Source: Staphylococcus sp. KG4-3 (lineage in GTDB: Bacteria; Bacillota; Bacilli; Staphylococcales; Staphylococcaceae). Taken from it: a stretch of DNA of 64,000 bases. A model generated the notes under the pieces. The model searched no databases. It had not been told where the DNA came from and saw only the letters and a list, made by a program, of their open reading frames with translations. A program made the position numbers and the translations under genes. The stretch is taken from positions 186,001 through 250,000 of the forward strand of contig NZ_CP166245.1 of NCBI RefSeq assembly GCF_033597815.2, written 5' to 3'. Below, one piece after another: positions 16,650-24,984 of the stretch (positions are counted from its first letter, which is position 1; every line of letters begins with the position of its first letter).

Positions 16650-17300
16650 ATGGACAAAATATTATTACCTTCTATGATGTGTGCTAATTTTACTGACCTA
16701 GCTAATGAAGTAAAAAAATTAGAAGAAGCAAATGTAAGTGGCTACCATATTGATATTATGGATGGCCAATTTGTCCCAAATTTTGGGATGGGGTTACAAG
16801 ACTTAGAGGTTATTAGAAAAAATACTAAAAAGTTAGTTGATGTACATTTAATGATTGATAATCCAGAAAAACACATAGATTTATTTGCAAAAATGGGAGT
16901 GGATATTATTTATATACACCCAGAATCAGATATACATCCTGCAAAGACCTTACAAACTATTAAGCAAAAAAATATTAAGGCAGGAATTGCAATTAATCCT
17001 GGAACTTCTGTAGAGACTATTAAGCCATTATTGCATATTATAGACTATATAATGGTTATGACTGTAAATCCTGGGTTTGCAGGACAAAAATATCTGGATT
17101 ATGTCGATTATAAAATAGAAGAGTTACTAGAAGATAGTTTTAAATCACAATTTAATTATGCTGTTTTCGTGGATGGAGCTATATCTCCAGAACGTATTGA
17201 TAAATTATCGACTATGGGGGTGCAAGGATTCGTACTAGGTACATCTTCGCTGTTTAATAAAAAGAAAGATTATAAAACTATTATAAATAGCTTAAGATAA
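16650..17300 (+). CDS. Ribulose-phosphate 3-epimerase family protein (Rpe/AlsE-like)
   Basis: 216-residue TIM-barrel epimerase. The metal-binding motif HIDIMDGQFVPN gives H33, D35 and D38, VHLMI carries the second histidine, and MTVNPGFAGQ with VDGAI form the phosphate-binding end. Within the family it could be Rpe proper or an allulose/other ketose-phosphate epimerase (AlsE, SgcE). A dedicated copy inside a sugar operon points to the latter. It completes a LacI/ribokinase/EIIC/epimerase set that would feed a sugar into the pentose-phosphate pathway. Confidence 0.85.
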   Translation: MDKILLPSMMCANFTDLANEVKKLEEANVSGYHIDIMDGQFVPNFGMGLQDLEVIRKNTKKLVDVHLMIDNPEKHIDLFAKMGVDIIYIHPESDIHPAKTLQTIKQKNIKAGIAINPGTSVETIKPLLHIIDYIMVMTVNPGFAGQKYLDYVDYKIEELLEDSFKSQFNYAVFVDGAISPERIDKLSTMGVQGFVLGTSSLFNKKKDYKTIINSLR

Positions 17301-17807
17301 AATATTAAATAACAGATTCAACCCGATAAACTTTTATATACTAGAATTTAAAAGATAAGCGATTTTTATAATTTTTATAAAATATTCATCATTTTTGATT
17401 TATACTAATTAACATAATCGATGATTATCAGAAGTACAAAATAGACTCCTTATGCATAAGGGGTCTATTAATCGTTTCAAAATGAAATATTGTCTGAATA
17501 AGAACCAATTTTAAGAAAAAGATGGACAGAGCAATATAAAACCAGAAAACACAATAATGTAAACAATAACTCATATAATAGATGTTCTTTTATAGTTTTA
17601 TTGTATTTTGTAATAAAAATATACGCTAGATATATTATTTACTTTACCAAAGATGCTGAGGACGTTAACCGTATTATTAATTGGGTGTAAGCCAATCCTT
17701 CAGGGGCAATATGATAGAAATATTAAGTATTATTAATAGATAATATAATATTTTAATAAAAATAATGTTCACTTATTCAGAATTTTCTGATAACATAAAA
17801 GCTAGTT
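17301..17807. other. AT-rich intergenic region with one hairpin and no supported gene
   Basis: A 14-base stem (17440-17453 with 17456-17469, one T-G pair) may end the sugar operon, although no T run follows. Around 17650-17700 a short frame (TKDAEDVNRIINWV) ends in a stop and may be a decayed gene fragment. Nothing else is supported. Confidence 0.4.
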
Positions 17808-17821
17808 TGTAATCGCTTACA
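17808..17821. promoter_or_regulatory. cre site (CcpA operator) in front of tctC
   Basis: TGTAATCGCTTACA matches TGWAANCGNTNWCA at every position. It abuts the tctC ribosome site (AGGGAGGGG), so CcpA would block transcription or initiation under glucose. Confidence 0.75.
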
Positions 17822-17835
17822 GAGGGAGGGGTATT

Positions 17836-18816
17836 ATGAAAAAAGGGTTGGCTTTAATCATTGTTTTGTCAACTGTGCTTGCTTCATGTGGTAAAAGTAA
17901 TGAATCAAGCGCATCAAAGAATCAATTTCCAGATGAAACAGTAGAGATTGTTGCTCCAGCTTCTCCGGGTGGAGGTTGGGATACCACAGCGCGTGCTATT
18001 CAAAAAATCATACTTGAGGAAAATTTAACTAAACAAAACGTTAATGTTATTAATAAACCTGGAGGTGGCGGTGAAGTAGGTTGGCAATATTTAAAATCAC
18101 GTTCACCTAATACGATTTCTATTAATTCAAGTTTATTATTATCTAACAATGAATTAGGATTAAGTGATTTAAATACTAATGATTTTACGCCTATTGCTAT
18201 TTTAGCAACAGAATGGATTAGTCTAACAGCATCTAATAAGTCGAATTTAAATTCTGGTAAAGAAGTTATGGAAAAATTGAAGAAAGATCCTAAATCTTTA
18301 ACAATTGGAGTTGCACCGGGATTGGGAAATAATGATCATTTAGCATTTGTTCAAGCGGCAAAAGAATATGGTGTTGATGTAGAAAATATTGATTTTCTTG
18401 TTTATAAAAGTGGAGGAGATTTACAAACTGCTCTATTAGGTGGACATGTAGATGTAGCTTCAACAGCTGTTTCTGAGGTTAAAGAACAGCATCAAACTGG
18501 TAAATTAAAAATGTTGGCTGTAACTTCTGATAAACCAATTGAAGGTATTGAAGATGTACCTACCTGGGAAGATCAAGGTATTGATGTAGTATTTCCACAT
18601 TGGCGTGGCGTCATGGGTCCTAAAGATATGACACCTGAGCAACGAGAGTATTGGGATACTACAATGGAGAAAGTAGTTAAGTCAAAAAGGTGGCAAGAAA
18701 TAAGAAAAAACAATGATTGGGAAAATTTCTATAAAGATAGTGAAGAAAGTGAAAAATTCTTGAAAGCGCAACGTAAGAAATATAACGAACTAGTAAATGA
18801 CTCAGGTCTAAAATAA
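17836..18816 (+). CDS. tctC: Tripartite tricarboxylate transporter binding lipoprotein TctC
   Basis: 326 residues. The lipoprotein signal ends VLASC, with Cys18 lipidated. The mature domain has the TctC/Bug fold: VEIVAPASPGGGWDTTAR and NKPGGGGEVGW are the ligand-loop blocks, and WRGVMGPKDMTPEQ is a late family block. It captures a tricarboxylate or related organic acid outside the cell. It is first in a tctCBA operon with 12- and 14-base gaps. A cre site overlaps the promoter region. Substrate (citrate, tricarballylate or other) cannot be told from sequence. Confidence 0.9.
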   Translation: MKKGLALIIVLSTVLASCGKSNESSASKNQFPDETVEIVAPASPGGGWDTTARAIQKIILEENLTKQNVNVINKPGGGGEVGWQYLKSRSPNTISINSSLLLSNNELGLSDLNTNDFTPIAILATEWISLTASNKSNLNSGKEVMEKLKKDPKSLTIGVAPGLGNNDHLAFVQAAKEYGVDVENIDFLVYKSGGDLQTALLGGHVDVASTAVSEVKEQHQTGKLKMLAVTSDKPIEGIEDVPTWEDQGIDVVFPHWRGVMGPKDMTPEQREYWDTTMEKVVKSKRWQEIRKNNDWENFYKDSEESEKFLKAQRKKYNELVNDSGLK

Positions 18817-18828
18817 GGGGGAGTATAA

Positions 18829-19272
18829 ATGTCACGACTTGTTTTTCCATTAGTATTAATATTATTTGGTGTGATTTATTTAGTGCTAACTATCAATATA
18901 CCGAAATCTAATATTGGTGATCCTAATAGTCCTATGTATTTTCCATTATTAATCGGCCTGTTGCTTGTTGTAATGAGTATTATTTACTTTTTTCAAGAAT
19001 TCAAAAAGCGTCATCAAAAATTTACAGCTTTTTCCCAATTACTTGAAAAACGTACGTTTATACGTATTGTACTGACTATCATTTTAGCGATAATATATGC
19101 TTTTATTTTTGAACCCTTTGGTTTTTTAATTTCAACCATTCTATTTTTAGGTTGTATTATGTTCTTGATTAATGGATATAAAAGGTGGTTACAAAATATT
19201 TTAGTAACAGTAATTTTTTCCGGTATTGCATGGTATACCTTTTCACAATTACTGGATGTTAGTTTACCTTAA
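18829..19272 (+). CDS. tctB: Tripartite tricarboxylate transporter small membrane subunit TctB
   Basis: 147 residues with four membrane segments and little sequence conservation, as usual for TctB. The start MSRLVFPLVLILFGVIYLVL and the FGFLISTILFLGCIMFL segment fit the family. It lies between tctC and tctA with a GGGGGAG ribosome site. It is the small integral partner of TctA, needed for uptake of the acid delivered by TctC. Confidence 0.88.
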   Translation: MSRLVFPLVLILFGVIYLVLTINIPKSNIGDPNSPMYFPLLIGLLLVVMSIIYFFQEFKKRHQKFTAFSQLLEKRTFIRIVLTIILAIIYAFIFEPFGFLISTILFLGCIMFLINGYKRWLQNILVTVIFSGIAWYTFSQLLDVSLP

Positions 19273-19286
19273 GGAGGGTTATACGA

Positions 19287-20786
19287 ATGGGGATTGATAC
19301 AGGTAGTTTTTTGGAAGGATTAACGACAGCTTTTCATCCGATGAATCTTTTATGGGTGCTCATCGGTGGTTTTCTTGGTACGGTTGTAGGAATGTTGCCT
19401 GGATTAGGGCCCGCTACTGCAGTAGCAGTACTTATACCAGTTACTTTTGGTATGGAACCAGTAAGTGCATTAATCTTGATGATCTCAATCTATTATGGCG
19501 CTATGTACGGAGGTTCTAGAAGCTCTATATTATTAAACACACCAGGTGATGGATCAGCTATTGCAGCTACATTTGATGGTTATCCAATGACAAAAAAAGG
19601 CGAAGCGGGTAAGGCGCTTACAATATCAGCTATAGCTTCATTAATTGGTGGCATTATCGCAGTTATTGGTTTCATCATTCTAGCAAAACCATTGTCAAAT
19701 TTTGCTTTGAAATTTGGTCCACAAGAATATTTTTTATTATTTTTATTTACACTTTCAGCTATTGTTACCTTGTCATCTGGGAAGATGGTCAAAGGATTTA
19801 TTGCAACAAGTATTGGACTGATTATTAGTACTGTAGGTGTGGACTTACAGACAAGTATTTATCGTTTCACTTTTGATATTCCACATTTAAGTGAAGGTAT
19901 AGATTTCTTAGTAGTTATAATTGGGGTATATGCAGTAGCAGAGGTGTTGTACAACTATTTAAATCTACACGCATTAAAGCCACCAAATTCTGATGTAGGA
20001 TCAATGAAATTATCGAAAGAAGATTGGAAAAAAACACGTGGAGCGATGTTTAGGCAAAGCCCAATTGGTTTCCTAATCGGTGTTTTGCCTGGAGCAGGAG
20101 GATCAATTGCGGCAATGCTAAGTTATTCGACAGAAAAGCAAATATCTAAAAATGGTAAAAATTTTGGAAAGGGAGAAATAGAAGGTGTAGCTGCACCTGA
20201 ATCTTCTAATAATGCTGCATCAGTCGGTGCTTTGATTCCCTTATTAACAATGGGGGTTCCGGGATCGGGAACTACAGCTGTTATATTAGGAGCTGTGGTG
20301 ATGTTAGGCTTACAACCAGGTCCGTTGTTATTTGCTAATGAACCTGAAACAATATGGACTCTTGTTAATAGTATGTTTATCGGGAATATATTTTTAGTTA
20401 TATTAAATATTGCTTTAATCGGCTTACTATTAAAGATTTTACGTACACCACCTAAAGTTCTATATCCAATTATTTTAGTACTTGCGTTTATAGGTACATA
20501 TACATTAGGCTATAGTGCAATTGATTTTTATATTTTAATTATATTCGGTGTGATTGGCTTAGTAATGAAGTTATTAGATTTCCCAATCGCGCCTTTAATC
20601 TTAGCTTGCATAATTGGTTCAGATATGGAACAAAACTTTCGTAAAAGTTTAATAGTAAGTAATAATAATATATTAGATATATTTATAGGGTCACCGATAA
20701 GTATTGTATTATTATTAATGACAATTTTAGCATTGTTCTATCCACTGATTATAAACGGCTTTAAAAAAGCAAAATTAAAAAAATAA
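19287..20786 (+). CDS. tctA: Tripartite tricarboxylate transporter large permease TctA
   Basis: 499 residues, about twelve membrane segments. The duplicated TctA motif is clear: GMLPGLGPATAVAVLIPVTF near residue 35 and GVLPGAGGSIAAMLSYSTEK near residue 265. The YYGAMYGGSRSSILLNTPG loop is another hallmark. Uptake is driven by an ion gradient, with TctC delivering the ligand. It is the final gene of the operon; a terminator follows at 20878-20928. Confidence 0.93.
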   Translation: MGIDTGSFLEGLTTAFHPMNLLWVLIGGFLGTVVGMLPGLGPATAVAVLIPVTFGMEPVSALILMISIYYGAMYGGSRSSILLNTPGDGSAIAATFDGYPMTKKGEAGKALTISAIASLIGGIIAVIGFIILAKPLSNFALKFGPQEYFLLFLFTLSAIVTLSSGKMVKGFIATSIGLIISTVGVDLQTSIYRFTFDIPHLSEGIDFLVVIIGVYAVAEVLYNYLNLHALKPPNSDVGSMKLSKEDWKKTRGAMFRQSPIGFLIGVLPGAGGSIAAMLSYSTEKQISKNGKNFGKGEIEGVAAPESSNNAASVGALIPLLTMGVPGSGTTAVILGAVVMLGLQPGPLLFANEPETIWTLVNSMFIGNIFLVILNIALIGLLLKILRTPPKVLYPIILVLAFIGTYTLGYSAIDFYILIIFGVIGLVMKLLDFPIAPLILACIIGSDMEQNFRKSLIVSNNNILDIFIGSPISIVLLLMTILALFYPLIINGFKKAKLKK

Positions 20787-20877
20787 TTTGGTAATAGATA
20801 GGTTAAAACTATGAATCTAAACTGAAATTATTTTCGTTATTTAGTAAGTGTAGATTAATTATTTGATTGTTTTATTG

Positions 20878-20928
20878 AGTAGAGTGAGAATCGTATTTGA
20901 GTAATATGATTTTCATTCTACTTTTTTT
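20878..20928 (+). terminator. Terminator of the tctCBA operon
   Basis: Arms 20878-20891 and 20909-20922 pair over 14 bases with two G-T pairs, then a run of seven T. Confidence 0.8.
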
Positions 20929-21168
20929 ATGTGTTTTTTGGTATAGATGTATAGTGATAAATATAGGTTAATAAACTTTAATAATTTTTAAAAGCTTTTG
21001 AATTTAAGTACATATGCAAATAAGTTAAATTTCCTATTTATATAGTGTGAATAATTACTTCTTTATGTATAGGCTGTTTTTTAGACTAGAGTTAACTCTA
21101 AGCGATATGATATTAGATGAAGAAGTTGGAAAGTCTTCAAATAGGATAAGTACTGGAGGAATTATTTT
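20929..21168. other. Intergenic region before the alcohol dehydrogenase
   Basis: AT-rich. It should hold the adh promoter, but no convincing -35/-10 pair stands out. The ribosome site is GGAGGA about eight bases before ATG 21169. A 72-codon frame at 21047-21265 overlaps the real gene in another phase and is not credible. Confidence 0.4.
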
Positions 21169-22209
21169 ATGGTTAATGCTAAAGCTAGAGCGGTTAACGG
21201 GCCGGATTCGAATTTTCATGCTACAGAAATTAAAAGACGTGATCTTGATACACATGATGTATTAATTGAGATTAAATACGCAGGTATATGTCATTCTGAT
21301 ATTCATACTGCACATGGTGAGTGGGGGCCAGTTCACTATCCACTAGTGCCAGGCCATGAAATTGCAGGTATTGTTAAAGAAGTTGGGGCAGAAGTGAATA
21401 AATACGAAGTAGATGATCGTGTCGGTGTTGGTTGCATGGTTGATTCTTGTGGCGAATGTGAAAATTGTCAAAACGGCGAAGAACAATATTGTCTAAAAGG
21501 AATGGTTGGCACATACGCAGGTACGGATAGATATGGTGAACCGACACAAGGCGGTTATTCAACACATATTGTAGTACATGAAGATTTTGTATTACGTATT
21601 CCTGATAATATTGGTTTAGACGCTGCAGCTCCATTACTTTGTGCGGGTATTACTACTTATTCACCTTTGAATCATTGGAAAGCAAGTGAAGGTAAAAAAG
21701 TAGCAATCATCGGTATGGGCGGTTTAGGACACATGGCTGTTCAAATTGCAAATGCTATGGGCGCAGAAGTTACTGTATTATCACAAACGTTAAATAAAAA
21801 AGAAGATGGTTTGAAATTAGGTGCAACACATTACTACGCAACAAGTGATGAATCTACATTTGAGCAACTGCCAAAAACTTTTGACTTAATTATCAATACA
21901 GTAAGTGCAAACTTGCAATTAGACAATTACCTTAAATTGCTTACATTAGACGGTACAATTGTTAACGTCGGGGCACCAGCGGAACCAATCTCATTAAGAG
22001 TTGCAAATTTAATTGGTCACCGTAGATCATTTGCTGGATCAGCTATAGGAGGTATACGTGAAACACAAGAGATGTTAGATTTCTGCTCTAAACATAATAT
22101 CAAACCTCAAATTGAAATGATTTCAGCTGATCAAATAGATGAAGCTTATGAAAGAGTTTTAGCATCTGATGTTAAATATCGCTTTGTTATCGATACAAGT
22201 ACAATGTAA
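21169..22209 (+). CDS. Zinc-dependent NAD(P) alcohol dehydrogenase, cinnamyl-alcohol/YahK type
   Basis: 346-residue medium-chain dehydrogenase. Catalytic zinc ligands are C41 (in CHSD) and H63-E64 (in PGHE). The structural zinc is held by C94, C97, C100 and C108. The Rossmann loop GMGGLG lies at 182-187. The overall form matches the cinnamyl-alcohol dehydrogenase/YahK/YjgB branch, which reduces a wide range of aldehydes with NADPH. It is a monocistronic gene with a strong ribosome site. The physiological aldehyde is unknown. Confidence 0.9.
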   Translation: MVNAKARAVNGPDSNFHATEIKRRDLDTHDVLIEIKYAGICHSDIHTAHGEWGPVHYPLVPGHEIAGIVKEVGAEVNKYEVDDRVGVGCMVDSCGECENCQNGEEQYCLKGMVGTYAGTDRYGEPTQGGYSTHIVVHEDFVLRIPDNIGLDAAAPLLCAGITTYSPLNHWKASEGKKVAIIGMGGLGHMAVQIANAMGAEVTVLSQTLNKKEDGLKLGATHYYATSDESTFEQLPKTFDLIINTVSANLQLDNYLKLLTLDGTIVNVGAPAEPISLRVANLIGHRRSFAGSAIGGIRETQEMLDFCSKHNIKPQIEMISADQIDEAYERVLASDVKYRFVIDTSTM

Positions 22210-22409
22210 TTAACTTGCAATTAATGAATATCTAACGTGCTTTAAAAATTTTTAAAGTATATTATAGTAGCCATTTGTTTTAGACAAAGTTCTGAAATAG
22301 GTGGCTATTACTATACAGATAAGTTATACATTGCATGAAATTTATAATTATATAATATGTCCGATTGCTTATATAATTATAAATATTAAGTAATTTTTAT
22401 ATAAAAAAT

Positions 22410-22438
22410 TTGTATAAGTTAAAATTTACTATTATAAT
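22410..22438 (+). promoter_or_regulatory. Promoter of the small peptide/RNA unit
   Basis: TTGTAT (22410-22415), a 17-base spacer, then a perfect TATAAT (22433-22438). Transcription would begin near 22445. Confidence 0.65.
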
Positions 22439-22497
22439 AACTTATAAGCGTGTGAGTAAACGCTAACATAACGTTACAATAGTTGGGAGTGATTTTC

Positions 22498-22569
22498 ATG
22501 CCAGATACAGATACTGCATCAGACTTATTGGAAAAGATCTTAGATTATTTATTTTCACTTAAAAAGTAA
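22498..22569 (+). CDS. 23-residue amphipathic peptide, unknown
   Basis: ATG 22498 follows TTGGGAGTG, a good ribosome site. The peptide is MPDTDTASDLLEKILDYLFS plus LKK. From residue 9 on, leucines and isoleucines recur at i, i+1, i+4, i+5, i+8 and i+9, making a strongly amphipathic helix with a basic end. The N-terminus is acidic. The unit has its own promoter (22410-22438) and terminator (22652-22698), giving a transcript of about 250 nt. It is the size of a phenol-soluble modulin or a short type I toxin but does not match the sequences of either that I know. Function not assigned. Confidence 0.5.
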   Translation: MPDTDTASDLLEKILDYLFSLKK

Positions 22570-22651
22570 TTTTTAATAGTGGATATTTATACTTAAAATC
22601 AATAAAGAATAATTGATTTGCTAAGAAACCTAACTTGAATTATGGATATGT

Positions 22652-22698
22652 CCCTGCAAAGTAATCAATTAACATTGAGAACTTTGTAGGGTTTTTTA
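22652..22698 (+). terminator. Terminator of the small peptide/RNA unit
   Basis: CCCTGCAAAGT (22652-22662) pairs perfectly with ACTTTGTAGGG (22681-22691), followed by TTTTTT. Confidence 0.85.
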
Positions 22699-22809
22699 GT
22701 CAAAATGGTGCATTAATGTGTGGATACTGTGTTGAAGTAATAATCTGAAAATAAACTGGAAAACACATTTTGAGTATTAGTAGGTTTATATAAAATAGAG
22801 ATAAAAAAA

Positions 22810-22845
22810 GTTGAGGCAAATTAATTGTCTCAACATTAATCATTA
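22810..22845. repeat. Dispersed palindromic element, copy 1
   Basis: A stem GTTGAGGCAA...ATTGTCTCAAC is followed by TTAATCATTA and a GGTAGTAG-like tail. The same stem, TTAATCATTA and similar tail recur at 36573-36622. It may also terminate the minus-strand dehydrogenase transcript. Confidence 0.55.
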
Positions 22846-22908
22846 TATAGGTAGTAGTTGACTTGATTGAAATTTAAAGCATCTCTCCAAAATTCAGGTT
22901 ACGTTATT

Positions 22909-23787
22909 CTATACGCGATGGTTAGCCATTTTTTCGAAAAAATTAATAATATAGGAGTGGTCTTTTTTACTATTACCATTAGCTACTTCTGAACTGAAAA
23001 TTTCTTTAACAATATTTGTAACAGGAAGTGGTACTCCTAAAGCGTTGGCAGAGTGTTGGATATTACCTAAGTCTTTAAAATTTGTTTCAATTTTTCCACC
23101 AGGTTCAAAATTTCTTTCTATGATAGATGGCATCTTAGCATCCATTACAGCACTGCCAGCTAATCCACCACTAATTGCTTCAAAGAGTTTGTTCAAATCT
23201 ATTCCTGATTTACTAGCATAAACACAAGCTTCTGATAAACCTGCTAAATTAATACTGACAATAATTTGATTTGCCAATTTAGCTGCTGAACCAGTACCGC
23301 TTTCTCCAAAATGAACTATATTTTCTCCCATTGTTTGAAATAAAGGGAGAACTTTTTCGAAATCATGTTCTTCTCCACCAACCATAATGGACAGTCGTCC
23401 TTCAAGTGCCATTGGTTCTCCGCCACTAACAGGAGCATCCATAAATTGAATATTAAATGGTTTCAACTTAGCTGCGAATGCTCTGGAATCTTCAGTTGAA
23501 ACAGAACTCATGTCTATCACAATTGTTCCTGGCTTACAATTATTCGCAAGGCCTTCCTCAGAAAATAAAACTTGTGTGACATGTTTAGATGTAGGAAGCA
23601 TTGTTATAATAACATCGCAATTTTCAGCCACTTCACTATTTGAGCAACAGGCATTTCCACCTAACGCTTTTAACTCATCAAATGCATTTGTATTTAAATC
23701 AAAAATATATGTTTCATAGCCACTTTTAATAACGTGAAGTGCCATAGGTTTTCCCATAATACCCAAGCCAATAAATCCAACTTTCAT
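22909..23787 (-). CDS. Beta-hydroxyacid dehydrogenase (GarR/LtnD-like)
   Basis: 292 residues. The N-terminal Rossmann motif is GFIGLGIMGKPMA. The family substrate loop is DAPVSGGEPMALEG, and the catalytic lysine lies in GSAAKLANQI. Members oxidise or reduce beta-hydroxyacids: tartronate semialdehyde (GarR), L-threonate (LtnD) or 3-hydroxyisobutyrate. The start at 23787 has GGAGG nine bases upstream; an in-frame ATG at 23820 does not. It follows a TIM-barrel isomerase on the same strand and is divergent from a GntP permease, so it acts in uptake and use of a sugar acid. Confidence 0.88.
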   Translation of the reverse strand: MKVGFIGLGIMGKPMALHVIKSGYETYIFDLNTNAFDELKALGGNACCSNSEVAENCDVIITMLPTSKHVTQVLFSEEGLANNCKPGTIVIDMSSVSTEDSRAFAAKLKPFNIQFMDAPVSGGEPMALEGRLSIMVGGEEHDFEKVLPLFQTMGENIVHFGESGTGSAAKLANQIIVSINLAGLSEACVYASKSGIDLNKLFEAISGGLAGSAVMDAKMPSIIERNFEPGGKIETNFKDLGNIQHSANALGVPLPVTNIVKEIFSSEVANGNSKKDHSYIINFFEKMANHRV

Positions 23788-23875
23788 AATTATTACCTCC
23801 ATATACATAAATTTTAGCAATTAATTTAACTGATAATAGCGTGATGAACATTATCATTATTAAAAAATTTTTCTA

Positions 23876-24700
23876 CTATTTATCATCTATTATAGGTTGA
23901 AGATGGTTTTGAACATAGTTACCAAGATCTTTAATCACTTGGGTAGTGTTTGCATGTGCTTCTCCTATTTCATCTTCGAGCATTATCCAGCCGTTGTAGT
24001 CATTATCTTTCAAAATTTGTGTACATTTTGAAAAATCTATATCTCCTGCACCCATGTTTTTCCATTCTGATTGATTTGCAACATCTTTATAGTGCACATG
24101 CTTAATAAGTGAAATTGCATCTTCAAATACTTTTGATGGGTTCATACCACCCATAGCAATATGTCCGGCATCAGGCGTATAGCCCATGTAACCACCGTCT
24201 AGACCGTTGAACAGTACTTTATAATCTTCTTCAAATTTCCAATAAGATGTTTCATATGATATTGGGTGTAGTGAAGTTGTAATACCATGTTCTTCGTAAG
24301 CACGTTTAGCGAGTTCATTTGCACCTGTAATAATTTCTTTTTGTCTTTGTAATAAATTATCTCTATTTTTTCCACTTCTTGATGGAACATTCATAATTGC
24401 TCCAGGAAAATGCTTGAGATAATTGAAAAAGTAATCATCTATCTCTTTTTCACTATCAGATGCATGACCGCCTACAAAAGCGTGTGGTACTGTTAATGCT
24501 GCTAACTGTAAATTATTTTTGTCGAGAGCTTCTTTTAAAAGTTGTGGTGATTTCTCATATTTTCCTAACAAATTAATTTGTACGTCTACACCAGTAAGTC
24601 CTGCATTTGCTATGTCGTGTATCACCTGATCCATTTTATCTGCTTTTTCATCATAGTCTAAAACCCAAGTAGAGCCTTGACAACCAAAATTAATCGTCAT
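23876..24700 (-). CDS. Xylose-isomerase-like TIM-barrel protein (Hyi/OtnI/IolE-like)
   Basis: 274 residues of the AP-endonuclease-2/xylose isomerase-like superfamily. Metal-site segments are visible: a GVDVQIN strand, SLHPISYE, YTPDAGHIAMGG and HVHYKDV, with the final Glu in MLEDEIG. Relatives are hydroxypyruvate isomerase, 2-oxo-tetronate isomerase and inosose dehydratase. Its pairing with a GarR/LtnD-type dehydrogenase and a GntP permease favours a role on C3-C4 sugar acids. The usual partner kinase OtnK is absent here. Two cre sites lie upstream. Confidence 0.75.
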   Translation of the reverse strand: MTINFGCQGSTWVLDYDEKADKMDQVIHDIANAGLTGVDVQINLLGKYEKSPQLLKEALDKNNLQLAALTVPHAFVGGHASDSEKEIDDYFFNYLKHFPGAIMNVPSRSGKNRDNLLQRQKEIITGANELAKRAYEEHGITTSLHPISYETSYWKFEEDYKVLFNGLDGGYMGYTPDAGHIAMGGMNPSKVFEDAISLIKHVHYKDVANQSEWKNMGAGDIDFSKCTQILKDNDYNGWIMLEDEIGEAHANTTQVIKDLGNYVQNHLQPIIDDK

Positions 24701-24767
24701 TATTTTCCTCCTAACAAGTCACTGTATATTGAATAAAAATATGTTTTTTGTTAAATAAAATAATTTT

Positions 24768-24781
24768 TGAAAACGCTAACA
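24768..24781. promoter_or_regulatory. cre site upstream of the isomerase operon
   Basis: TGAAAACGCTAACA matches TGWAANCGNTNWCA at every position; 68 bases upstream of the minus-strand isomerase start. Confidence 0.7.
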
Positions 24782-24905
24782 ATATATTTCAACCCTATCA
24801 TTTATAATACTTTTGTCAATAATAATGTGAAAACAAACGAAAATAAAAATAAATAAATGAAATTAATTGAAAATTTAAAATAACTATATTAAAATCGCAC
24901 ATATA

Positions 24906-24919
24906 TGTAAGCGCTTACT
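24906..24919. promoter_or_regulatory. cre site upstream of the GntP permease
   Basis: TGTAAGCGCTTACT is a near-perfect palindrome that differs from the cre consensus only at the last base; 66 bases upstream of the permease start. Confidence 0.75.
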
Positions 24920-24984
24920 TTTGAAGGCTTCGCTTTACAACATAAATAAAATATTAATTTAGTGAAAGAGAGTGGGGGATAAGG

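Noticed and set aside
17640..17700. Short frame ending TKDAEDVNRIINWV, and an AATTGGGTGT word like the RNA element after mpsC
   Set aside because: No start codon with a ribosome site and only ten shared bases; too little to call a pseudogene or a third RNA copy.
21047..21265. 72-codon frame before the alcohol dehydrogenase
   Set aside because: It overlaps the dehydrogenase start in another phase and has no family resemblance.
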